Assembly (NCBI GenBank): GCA_027186245.1
Contig: CP114490.1
Coordinates: forward strand, 8,564,501 to 8,628,500
Reading direction: 5' to 3'
Source: Coriaria nepalensis
Lineage: Eukaryota; Streptophyta; Magnoliopsida; Cucurbitales; Coriariaceae
Length of the DNA: 64,000 nt
Position numbers and translations under genes: made by a program. Position 1 is the first letter of the stretch. Each line of letters opens with the position of its first letter. Under the pieces are notes generated by a model, which saw only the letters and a list, made by a program, of their open reading frames with translations, was not told the DNA's origin and did no database searches. Shown piece by piece: positions 1-10,414 of this stretch.

Positions 1-470
1 GGGAACTTTAACAAAAAAAAAAGTTCTCTTCCTTTGTTTGGTTGGATTTTTAAGAAGGGGGAGCAAGGGAAGGGGAGGTATAGCAAACAAAATTTTATCT
101 AATTTTCAATCCCACCAAAATCATAAAGAAATGGAGGGAAAGGAAAAGAACATTTTTTTATCAAAGGTACTTTTACCATATTAACCTTATTATCTAATTA
201 AACATTTATTATTAGAGAATATAATCGTAAATGTATCAAAATGTTCCCTTCCTCTCCTTTATGAAATCATCCAAACAATAGAAAGAAAGTAACTCTCCCT
301 TCCCTTACTAAAAAAAATCTACACACCAAAAAGGAACTTTAAGATCCCTTCCCTCCCCTTCCCTTCATTTAATGAACTCTCCCTCCCCTCCACTCAAACG
401 TAGATATGTAGGTCATGTATAATATTGTGTAATAACCCAAATAACACATATCAAATGAGAATGAACCCAC
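1..470. other. Transportin intron 5 (partial) with MITE-like sequence
   Basis: This stretch follows the donor site of transportin exon 5 on the minus strand and contains no further exon I can recognise, so the intron runs past the window edge. It is bounded by purine/pyrimidine-rich blocks in inverted orientation: G-rich (GGGGGAGCAAGGGAAGGGGA) near 56-77 and C-rich near 348-400. That is the look of a small inverted-repeat (MITE-like) insertion, but the left end is cut by the window and no target duplication can be checked. Confidence 0.35.
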
Positions 471-3400
471 CAATTTTCGCACTTCTGAGGCAGGGTCATT
501 AGCAAGAATAAACAAACACTGAAGATACCGATCCATGGATAGATATAAAGCCTGCACACAAGTCATAATGTTAATCAAACCCAAGAATAAAAAACAAGGT
601 GGCACCCTGATATGCTACACTGTCAAACATACTCACAGTGGGCATAAGCATAATGTATTGATTTACAGAACTCAATGAAAGCTTTCTTAGTGAAGCATGA
701 GACGATTGGAATAGCTGTCATAAAAAACCAGTTGAAGAGTATCAGACAAAAGCATTTAAAGGGGAAAATGGATGCAGAAATATATCTAAAAGAGTTTAAG
801 AATTTCTAGATGACCAATACTTTTAAAATGCATCAATAGTAAACACAAAAAGAAAATTTACCTGAAACAGTCTAGGAAGAAATATGTTGATAGGACGTTC
901 AGCTAATCCAGGTACATCTGAATCAAGCACTTGGGGTATATCCTCACATATCTGTTTATAGTATCTCAATTATATGTCAAAATATCATCAGAGACATAAG
1001 AGCATCTAGATGTTTATTTTCAGTTATTTACAAGGACAAGCCACATTTCATAAATTCCTTCAGCTGCTAAAAAGAAAATGAAGTATCTCTGAAGAGCTCT
1101 TCAAAAAAGTACTGTGAAGAAAAATAATGTATATTAAGATGACACCCATACACCAAATGATAAGAAAGTTGCACACTCTAGCGAATATCTATGAGCACAC
1201 ATGAAATCTTTCTTGAAAATAACTATTATGCTTATAAGACATAGCCAACTATCATACTTCGCCACATCTTACAAGCCGAAGTGCAGAAAAAGCTATAAGA
1301 GGAATACGTATTTTTTGTTTTATTCATGCCTATTCTTTCCTATTTCTTTATCAGAAACAAATACAGTGAATATTGATTTGGGGAAGCCGGTATACAAACC
1401 TTGGATAGAGCATCCATAGCACCTTCCATGTGAATTGGATCATTACTGTCTAAGCAATTAACAAGTGCTTGCAACAACTCGGGCCATCCCAATATTCCCC
1501 CTAGTTGAACAACTACAGTTATGATGGTCCCAACTGTGGATCTGATGTGCCTATCCGCCGCTCCCAAGCAAGGTAACAACTCTGACTTTATGTACTGTTG
1601 GCAAGCAGGGGTCATGGCCTTGTACGCACTTCTGAGGTTGTTTTTCAGTAGAAGCCCCGCAGCTTGCCGAATTTCCACTGATTTACCCTATCCAAATGTT
1701 CACAAAAATCAAACATCGATCTCAATTTAATTAGACCAAAAAGCAAACACTCAAATAATTTATTCAATAGCTTACAAGGTATAGTCAATTAAATATAAAT
1801 AAACACTGGGGGATTCATGAATTTCGTATCTTACAAAATGTAAAGACTATTAACTAGACATGGTCCAATCAATAAACAACTAGAAGATAGAAGGAAATTT
1901 GAAACCCTTGAGGACAAAGTTTACTTATTTTCTTTGTTTACTTTAATAAACTGTGGAATAGTGTAAGAAAGATTCACGCTTCAGCAAACAAATCAATGTG
2001 ATTTGTTTGCTGATTAAGTGCAGATTAGTAGCTAGGTAGTTGCTATTTTCTAAGGATTCTAATAGAATCTGTTTGGGTATGATTTGTGTAGGTAAACTAG
2101 GTTTTCTCCTCTATATAAAGGAACTTAAGATGTAAAAGGAAAAAGTGGAATAAGATTTCTTTTAACCCTAAAATTTACATGGTATCAGAGCCACATATCC
2201 ACTAAACCCTAGCAAATCAATCCCTCATGACAAAATACGGGATGGCTACGGGAAAACTAGGTTCTCCTTCTGTTTCAAACCTAGAAAATACCTCCAATCA
2301 CGAAATCATGGTCGGTGGCAACCATGGAAACTCGGAGAACAATCAAGTCATAATCACCGGGAACAAACTGAATGAGAACAATTATGTTCAATGGTCTCAT
2401 TCGGTAATGATGTATATCTGCGGAAAAGGAAAGGATGAATATCTATCTGGTGAAGTAACCAAACCAGAAAAAGATGATCCAAGATTTAGGGCATGGAAGG
2501 CTGAAAACAGTATGGTTATGTCATGGCTCATAAATTCCATGACTATTGATGTTGGAGAAAATTTTTTGCTCTATGAAACAGCCACAGAGATATGGGAGGC
2601 AGTTAAGGAGACCTACTCAAACAATGAGAACACCTCGGAACTATTCGAGATAGAGAGTAATCTACATGACTTACGGCAAGGAGAATTGACCGTAACTCAA
2701 TACTACAATGCCCTCACCCGCTACTGGCAACAACTAGATTTGTGTGAAATTCATCAATGGAAGTGCACCGAAGACATCCAACTATACAAGCAAATTGTCC
2801 AAAGGAAAAGATTGTACAAATTCCTAATTGGACTAAATCAGAATCTAGATGAAGTAAGAGGAAGAATTCAAGGTTATAAACCTCCACCGAGTGTAAAAGA
2901 GGCGTTTTCTGAAGTGAGGAAAGAGGAAAGCAGAAAAAGGGTAATGCTGAAATCTCACCTAGCAACACAAAATATGGAAGTCTCGGCCTTAGTAGTTAGA
3001 GACTCTCAGTATCAATCAAGTGAGAATAGACAAAAGAAAGAACGTCCATGGTGTGAGCACTGCAGAAAACCTGGACACGTTAAAGGCACATGTTGGAAAA
3101 TCCATGGAAAACCAGCAGATTGGAAACCATCACGACAACCTTACAAAGAAGGCCGTGGAAACCTTAGTCTCTTAGAGGAACCTACTACAACCGGTGAATC
3201 TAATGTGTTCGGCAGGGAACAACTTGATCTACTTAAGAAACTGCTCAATCAGTCACCATCATCTTCGCAACCAACCTCAACTATTGGAACCGGGTCCATA
3301 GCTCAAAAAGGTAACTTCGCTACTGCCCTAAATACTATGAAAAAGACGGACAATTCATGGATTGTGGACTCCGGAGCATCAGACCACATGACTGGTGACA

Positions 3401-6400
3401 AAGGTCTCTTTAGTACTTTTACCCATTCCTATGAAAATCTGACTGTTAGAATTGCAGATGGGTCACTCTCAAAGGTGGCCGGTTTAGGGTCCATCACAAT
3501 ATCAAAAGATCTTACTCTACACTCGGTGTTATTAGTTCCAAATCTAGACTGCAATTTATTATCCATCAGTAAACTCACCCGAGATATTAATTGTGTTACT
3601 AAATTCTTTCCATACTCTTGTGAATTTCAGGACTTGGATTCGGGGAAGACGATTGGCAATGCTAAGATGTACTCGGGGCTCTATCTTCTTAACGTTTCTG
3701 ATCCTCAAGTGGACGGCTTCAAGTCAGGATGTTTAGTGTCTAGAAGTCAGAATAGTTCTATTAGTCAACACCCTAAAGATAGTCTAGTGATGTTATGGCA
3801 CTACCGATTAGGCCATCCAAACTTTGTGTATCTTCAGAAATTATTTCCATCTTTATTCTATAATAAAAGACCCACTGATTTTCAATGTGAAATCTGTCAA
3901 CTCTCAAAACACACCCGAAACTCCTTTCCTAATCAACCCTACAAAAAATCCCAACCTTTCTCTATGATTCATAGTGATGTATGGGGACCATCAAGAGTAA
4001 AATCCAACACAGGAGCCCGTTGGTTCATCACTCTAATAGATGATCACACTAGACTAACATGGATGTTTCTCATGAAAGAAAAATCTGATGTGCGCCAAAT
4101 CTTCAAAAATTTCAATCTGATGGTTAAAACCCAATTTCAAGCTAAGATACAAGTGTTTAGGACAAATAATGCTAAAGAGTACTTCACATCCTCTCTTAGT
4201 ACATATCTACTAGAACAAGGGATTGTCCATCAAAGCTCATGTGTGGATACACCTCAACAAAATGGAATTGCGGAAAGGAAAAACAGACATCTATTAGATG
4301 TTGCAAGATCACTCATGTTCGCATCCTACGTCCCAAAGCATCATTGGGGTGATGCCATCCTCACCTCAGCCTATCTCATCAATAGAATGCCTTCTCGGAT
4401 TCTCCAATTCCATACCCCATGTCAGACCATCCTAAAGACCTATCCACACACATCTCATAACCTCTATCCCTTTCAAGGTATTTGGCTGCTCTGTTTTTGT
4501 CCATGATCACAATCCCACTAAAAGCAAACTCGATCCTAGGGCAATCAAATGTATTTTCTTAGGATATTCATCAAATCAGAAAGGGTACAAGTGCTACTCC
4601 CCTAACACACAAAAATACTACAACTCCATGGATGTCACATTTTTTGAACAAAAACCATTCTATCCCAAACTTGACATTCAGGGAGAGAATTCAGTTCAAC
4701 ATGAATATCAACTTTGGGATAGCACATCCATAGAGCAAACCTTTTTCCCTAGTCCACCGAATAATGACAATTTCCTACAAGATCCTATTCCCAATCTCCA
4801 TCCTCAAAACACCACCAGTCCACAGAACACTGACCTACAGAACCCTCTTCCATCTCTAGACACTAGTCAACAGAATACTGACCTCATCACGTACTCTAGA
4901 AGGAAAAGAAGTCAAATGGAAACAGAACCCTTAGTACATCATGAGCAAATCCATGAATCAGACCCTGATCTAAGGCCGAATGAAGACCTTTAAGGTAATC
5001 CTAATTCTGAATCTTCTTCTAGTGAGTTGAAAAATGATGATATTAATTGGCTTATTGCTTTGAGGAAAGGTGTTAGATCATGTACAAAGCATTCTATATG
5101 CAACTGTGTCCTATCAAGGGCTATCACCCAATTTCAGGGCATTGGTGGCTAACATTGACAGAATTCAGATTCCAAACAACATACAGGAAGCTCTAAAAAC
5201 TCCTAAATGGAAAGCAACTGTTTGTGATGAAATTCAAACACTAGAGAAGAATGAAACGTGGGAAGTTACAGCATTACCTTCGGGAAAGCGTCCAGTGGGG
5301 TGTAAATGGATATTCACGGTAAAATACAGAGATAATGGAAGTGTGGACAGATTCAAAGCTCGATTGGTTGCGAAAGGATTTACTCAATCCTATGGAATTG
5401 ACTATGAAGAAACATTTGCTCCAGTAGCAAAACTAAATACTGTTCGAGTCCTCCTCTCACTAGCTACAAATCTAGATTGGCCGCTATACCAACTAGATGT
5501 CAAAAATGCCTTTTTGAATGGAGATCTAATAGAGGAAGTATATATGGATATTCCTCCCGGATTTGAGAATTCAGATACAATCAACAAAGTGTGCAAGCTA
5601 AAAAGATCACTTTATGGACTCAAGCAATCGCCAAGGGCTTGGTTTGACAGATTTACAAAGGTGGTCAAAAGATATGGATACACTCAATGTCAATCAGATC
5701 ACACCTTATTCGTAAAATTTTCTGCTATAGGAAAAGTTGTCATTCTTATTGTGTATGTTGATGACATTATTTTAACCAGGGATTATGAGGAGGAGCTAAT
5801 CAATATCAAAGAATTCCTAGCAAGCGAATTTGAGATCAAAGACTTGGGAAATCTCAAATATTTCCTAGGAATGGAAATCGCTCGGTCAAAAAGGGGAATT
5901 TCAGTATCTCAAAGAAAGTATGTGTTGGACCTATTAAAGGAGACAGGAATGCTAGGATGCAAACCAGCTGATACTCCAATGGACTCAACTTTAAAATTAG
6001 GACTCAAAGAGGACGACGTACCTGTTGACAAGGGCAGATACCAACGATTGGTTGGGAAGCTAATCTACTTATCCCACACTAGACCTGATATTGGCTTCGC
6101 TGTGAGTAAAGTAAGTCAATTTATGAATTGTCCAAATGAAGAACACATGGAGGCTGTTTACCGAATATTGAGGTACCTAAAAATGACACCTGGAGATGGT
6201 TTGTTCTTTCAAAAGGCTGAAGTTAGAGATATTGAAGTCTACAGTGATGCAGATTGGGCAGGATCAATCAAAGACCGAAGATCTACTTCAGGTTATTGCA
6301 CCTATGTTTGGGGGAACTTAGTCACATGGAGAAGCAAAAAGCAATCGGTAGTGTCACGAAGTAGTGCAGAGGCTGAATTTCGAGCTATGGCTCATGGGAT

Positions 6401-7562
6401 ATGTGAGGGAATGTGGTTAAGAAGAATTTTACAGGAATTAAAATTTTCAGTGGATGAACCAATGAAAATGTTGTGTGATAATCAATCTGCTATCAGCTTG
6501 CAAAAAATCCAGTTCATCACGATCGAACGAAGCATGTAGAGATCGACCGACACTTCATCAAAGAGAAGGTAGATGAAGGGATATTTAAGCTACTGTATAT
6601 GCCTACAAATTTGCAAATAGCTGATGTCCTAACTAAGGCTCTACCAAGAATCAAGTTTGAAGATCTAAAGTCCAAGCTTGGTATGATTAACATCTATAAC
6701 CAAGCTTGAGGGGGAGTGTGGAATAGTGTAAGAAAGATTCACGCTTCAGCAAACAAATCAATGTGATTTGTTTGCTGATTAAGTGCAGATTAGTAGCTAG
6801 GTAGTTGCTATTTTCTAGGGATTCTAATAGAATCTGTTTAGGTATGATTTGTGTTGGTAAACTAGGTTTTCTCCTCTATATAAAGGAACTTAAGATGTAA
6901 AAGGAAAAAGTGGAATAAGATTTCTTTTAACCCTAAAATTTACATAAACCAACTCAGATATGCAGTTCTTCATGCAATTGATAAAATGAACTCAATCTAA
7001 AGCCCATGACCTTAAATTGCACCGATAATAAAAGCATGAGAACTTAACATTCAGAAGCACGTCTACAAGCGTTGCAAACTTTATTCCCTCTCAATCTACT
7101 CTAGAAGGGAATAAGTCAAAATCCAACTCAAACTTATCAGACAACTAATTCACTATCATATCACTACTTCCTCTAGAACCAGCCTTCGTCTGGCCAGAAA
7201 CCACCCAGAAAATCAATACTATATATATGGATATCCAATTTGCGGAGAAAACTTCATCAATTAAATAAAACAAATACAATAAACCAGATCATCATACCAT
7301 TCAATCAGACCCATCAATTACCGAAATGCAAACCAAACGATATATATACTAGACAATAAATAAGGCAAGCAGGAAAAACCTCAGCTCGAGCGAGAATGAA
7401 AGCAAGATAATTGTTGAAGTCAGGGAACTGCGAGTAGTGTTGGAGTTGCTGCCAAATCTGGGACTTGTCAGCAGTAGACGAAGGAGAAATCTGTTGTTCG
7501 AGCAAGCCGCAGATCTCTTTAAACCCATCTTCCTGAGGCTGCCACGACGCACTTGCCGCCAT
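471..7562 (-). CDS. TRN1: Transportin-1 / karyopherin-beta2 (5' part, exons 1-5)
   Basis: Nuclear import receptor of the importin-beta family that carries PY-NLS/M9-type RNA-binding proteins through the pore and releases them on RanGTP. Five exons fit GT-AG rules and stay in phase 0: 7380-7562, 1400-1687, 862-951, 637-714 and 471-551 (61, 96, 30, 26 and 27 codons). Exon 1 starts [18 protein letters not shown] and carries [12 protein letters not shown]. Exon 2 carries [32 protein letters not shown] and [13 protein letters not shown], the N-terminal HEAT repeats typical of transportin. Exon 3 begins [20 protein letters not shown], and exon 5 carries [20 protein letters not shown]. About 240 of the roughly 890 residues usual for the family are present; the rest lies left of the window. 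Intron 1 (1688-7379) holds a 5-kb copia element. No lesion is seen in the exons. Family assignment is firm; the symbol follows the Arabidopsis orthologue. Confidence 0.93.
1952..2179 (+). repeat. 5' LTR of copia element
   Basis: 228 bp, TG...CA ends, equal in length to the 3' LTR at 6717-6944 with three substitutions between them (around 2053, 2085 and 2100). It contains a TATA-like box near its 3' part. Confidence 0.96.
2112..2119 (+). promoter_or_regulatory. TATA box in 5' LTR
   Basis: TATATAAA lies about 60 bp before the LTR end, in the place expected for the U3 promoter. The same octamer occurs in the 3' LTR at 6877-6884, where it could start transcription outward, antisense to the transportin gene and toward its exon 1. 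Function is inferred from position only. Confidence 0.6.
2180..2192 (+). other. Primer-binding site (initiator tRNA-Met type)
   Basis: TGGTATCAGAGCC directly follows the 5' LTR and matches the usual plant copia primer-binding site complementary to the 3' end of initiator Met-tRNA. Confidence 0.9.
2227..6709 (+). pseudogene. Copia gag-pol polyprotein, broken by frameshifts and a stop
   Basis: The first open stretch (2227-4506, 759 codons) encodes gag, a CCHC knuckle (C276, C279, H284, C289), the protease motif [10 protein letters not shown] (D381), and the integrase zinc-binding HHCC region starting at H525. The integrase core has D584 and E683, but residue 647, exactly 35 residues before the Glu, is Asn in FRTNNAKEY where the family has Asp. 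A frameshift near 4455-4475 moves the reading to the frame of 4628-4993. A TAA at 4991-4993 interrupts that frame, and a second shift near 5102-5110 leads into the RT (YVDD at about 5754-5765) and RNase H (DADWAGS). A third shift near 6495-6505 ends that frame early at 6539, and the terminal residues continue in another frame to a TGA at 6707-6709. Domain order is that of Ty1/copia. The element is young but defective. Confidence 0.95.
6708..6716 (+). other. Polypurine tract
   Basis: GAGGGGGAG immediately before the 3' LTR, overlapping the last stop codon of pol. This is the expected plus-strand primer site. Confidence 0.85.
6717..6944 (+). repeat. 3' LTR of copia element
   Basis: 228 bp, same ends as the 5' LTR, followed directly by the second copy of the TAAAC target duplication. 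It includes the TATATAAA at 6877-6884. Confidence 0.96.
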
Positions 7563-8339
7563 GTATAACAGTATTAGGGAAATATGATTATTTTCAGCAA
7601 ATTTAGAGGACGAAGATTTTACGCGGGGGGGGAGGGGAGGCGGCGGTAATGGGGAGGGGAGGGAAAAATGGGAGGAGAGAGAGAGGGTTAAGACAGGGTC
7701 AGTGGTGTTGATGCGCGGAGCCGAAGAAGGGAAAGAGAGAATATGTTTTTTGTTTGTTTAAATAGAACGAGAGTATCAACTGGAAATGCATCTGCTCCGT
7801 GGGTAGTTCGAGGGAGATGACTGTCCAGGTTTTGGGTCGGCTGGGTTGGTTTGGGCTGGCCTCTGGTCTTGTGTATGAAAGAAAATGAGGGCTATTTTTT
7901 TTCTTTTTTTCCTTTTTTTCCCTTTCTTTTTTTTTTTTTAATGAGATAATGATTATTGGGGCAAAGAAAAAATCATCATCTTCTAAATTTACTTCCAATA
8001 TTTTTGGATCAGTTTAAACTATTCATGCACTGTTACGGCTTACCTCTTCGTTTACCATTCCACTTATCTGTAAATCTAAACTTCATCTAATTAGGATCAT
8101 GTAGCACTTAACTTATGCATCTTTGTTGCCGGCATTTTATGTGTATGTTATTTTATAACAGTCCAACATGCAAAACTAAAAGCATAGTTAGTCAAACAAT
8201 AGTCTTGTAGCACTTTTTTCAATCTTACAAGTATCCTTTTATTAAATAAGACTTCTAATATCATTCTTAATTTTGTTTATCCTACTTTAATCTTATGGTA
8301 TATATCATCTCTAATATCCTTATTCTTTTAGATTATGAT
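7563..8339. other. Upstream region of transportin gene
   Basis: Contains the putative 5' UTR and promoter of the minus-strand transportin gene. A purine-rich plus-strand block (7625-7690, G/GA runs) reads as CT-rich leader on the coding strand, common in plant housekeeping 5' UTRs. A long pyrimidine run lies at 7889-7940. No certain TATA box was found and no gene is seen from 7950 to 8339. Confidence 0.4.
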
Positions 8340-9490
8340 CCCAAATCCTCTTGGCTAAAAGTCAAAGAAAGAAAAGAATATTTTCCCTTCCCTTTCCCCG
8401 AACTTATTATCTCACATATTAAGATGGTAAGTAGAAGTTTAACCGTGCGAAACGAGTCATGTGGATAATAGTTAGAAGGTGAATATATGGGCCCTCCCCA
8501 TCTTATTCAAAAAGAGTTCTATAAATCAAAAAAAGTATTCATTTTCCCTAAAACTTGATTTAATATTGAGGGGATTTACTGTGCTTTCTTAAAATAGATT
8601 ATATGTGATATAATTGTTGTATGATTTGTCTGAATAGAAACTGTATATGCTAGGATATGATCTGAATAAAATTTAAAATATTTCTTCTACTGCGTTTATT
8701 CTATTATATGCATGCATTCATTTTCTAACTATCTCAGGTCTAAGGATCATATGTAAGATAGTTACTGTATAATTCTTATTAACAATTAGTAGTAATTACC
8801 ATTAAGAATTATCTAAATATCACGTTCAATATCCTTAGTCTCTACTAAGGGCACCCACAATCATCATGGTGTTCTATACCACTGGCTGTGAGATCGGTCA
8901 TCGTAGCAATTAGGTGATAAACTACATGATTTTCTATTTAAATCAATTAATGTCTATTCTCGAGATCCAACAATTACAAATTGTTTATATATGTTTAGAG
9001 CTTTTAGCGACTCGAGTCTCTACTAGCATGATCTCTATCATAGTCTATAGAGTACATAACTCAAGATACTGAATTTTATTATGAAATGCACTTATAAAAT
9101 ATATAATATTAATTTCAAAAAAATTAATAAACAAGATAAATAATAACTAACTTTCATTAATGACAATAAATAATATCTTGCTAAGTGCATACAAATTTGT
9201 CCCGTTATGTCAAAATCTAATTAGCTTGACAGACATATATTTTCAATCTCTCACTTGCACTAAAACTAATCATCTCTTAATCTAATTTCTATATTGTGAA
9301 GATGGCAATTGAAATTTTATTGGGAAAACATCTTAATGAATGGATATGCTATATTGTCATCTATGTCGACTTTTTTATGTTGACATTTCCTCTTCCAACT
9401 ATCTCTCAGATGATGTTATAACGTAGTAGCACGTGTTTAAATTTCTGATGTTGGTTCCTGTGCTTGTGCTAAATCATGGAGTTTAAGAGA
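8340..9490. mobile_element. Fragments of a long-LTR copia family (two opposed pieces)
   Basis: 8340-8720 resembles, in plus orientation, the end of the LTR at about 58310-58585 (shared landmark ACCGTGCGAAACGA and the block after it). From about 8721 to 9238 the match is to the start of the same LTR but in minus orientation (landmarks AGAGCTTTTAGCGACTCGAG and the start-of-LTR junction TTTTCAATCTCTCACTT). Beyond that, 9239-9480 read on the minus strand gives the tail of a copia RNase H region, with recognisable DDNIA and HLHNIE motifs. So two truncated pieces of one family lie head to head. Confidence 0.6.
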
Positions 9491-10365
9491 ATAAGAAGGC
9501 TACTTAGCACAAATTGCAGTTGGAAAGTGATTGTAATCGATAATTTGAAGTAATAAGAAATCCCTTCAAACTCATATTCAAACAGATTAAAGAGAGGAAA
9601 AAAAAAAAAAATATATATATATATATATTGGGAAAAAATATAAAAAAGGGAAAACTGAAAGGTTGGTTGTGCCGTGGCGGTCGTGGTCGTATTGCTTCAT
9701 TTCTTCAGTTTGTTTGCTTAATTTATTGCAATCCTTACTTCTACTTCACAGTTATGTATTAGGAGCATGTTTTTAGTGTGTTGCTGACTTTTTATAACAG
9801 CTGGTATAGTTACTGGTTTTCATTGTTACTGCCTTGAAGCTGGTTGGACAAATATTGATCAAAATAACGTTTGATTGAAGTAGAATGGAAGAAGAAGAAG
9901 CAGAAGGAATGGTCAAATTGATAATTTTCTCTTTTAATAAGGTAATGAAGTGCAGGTAGGTAGGGAGGAAAATGAAGAAGAAGAGGGAAAGAGTGGTTGT
10001 GAGGTGCAGGTAAGAACGGAGGTGTTCTCAGACTACTATTGAAGGAGAAATGGTTAAATCTGAAAACGTGAACAGTGTTTTTAACATTTTAATTTCATTA
10101 TTTGAGGTATGAAGTACAAAAACCACTAAAATTGGTATTTTCTTTTTTGTGATTAAAAAAAAAAAAAATCGTTTTCTCAATATTATTATCAACTTACCAG
10201 GCAGAGCCTGAAAGTCTTAGAATTTTAAAGTAGATATATACTTTTTCTATTAATAAATACTATTTATATTTGCATAATATTCATTTTTTGAAATTTTTTT
10301 CTGTTAATCCATCGTTGCCAAACTTTATCCTCCAAGATCCTCTGCTTGCAAAACCATTACCTCTC
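9491..10365. other. Intergenic region upstream of NiCoT gene
   Basis: No coding signal. Holds an A-run followed by an AT microsatellite (about 9599-9630), a GAAGAAG-rich stretch (9890-9990) and an A-run at 10155-10168. The promoter of the downstream gene must lie here, but I cannot place a definite TATA box. Confidence 0.4.
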
Positions 10366-10395
10366 TAGAGAGAGAGGGAGAGAGAGAGAGAGAGA
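10366..10395 (+). repeat. GA microsatellite in putative 5' UTR
   Basis: A (GA)n run with one GGG interruption ends 20 bp before the NiCoT start codon. GA/CT repeats in plant leaders can affect expression; here that is inference. Confidence 0.8.
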
Positions 10396-10414
10396 TACAG
10401 AGGGGTGAGAAGCC

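Larger units (their letters stand above)
1952..6944 (+). mobile_element. Ty1/copia LTR retrotransposon inside transportin intron 1
   Basis: A 4,993-bp element with two 228-bp LTRs (TGTGGAATAG...AAATTTACA) that differ at three sites. It is flanked by a perfect 5-bp target duplication TAAAC (1947-1951 and 6945-6949). Between the LTRs are a tRNA-Met primer-binding site, a gag-protease-integrase-RT-RNase H reading region in copia order (integrase before RT), and a purine tract just before the 3' LTR. It lies in the orientation opposite to the host gene. LTR divergence of about 1.3 percent implies a recent insertion. The polyprotein is broken in several places (see the pol entry), so this copy should not move on its own. 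Confidence 0.97.

Noticed and set aside
2714..2968. Minus-strand frame within the copia gag
   Set aside because: Shadow of gag; no independent support.
7699..7998. Minus-strand frame upstream of transportin
   Set aside because: It is dominated by a poly-Lys/Glu stretch from a pyrimidine run and has no recognisable domain.
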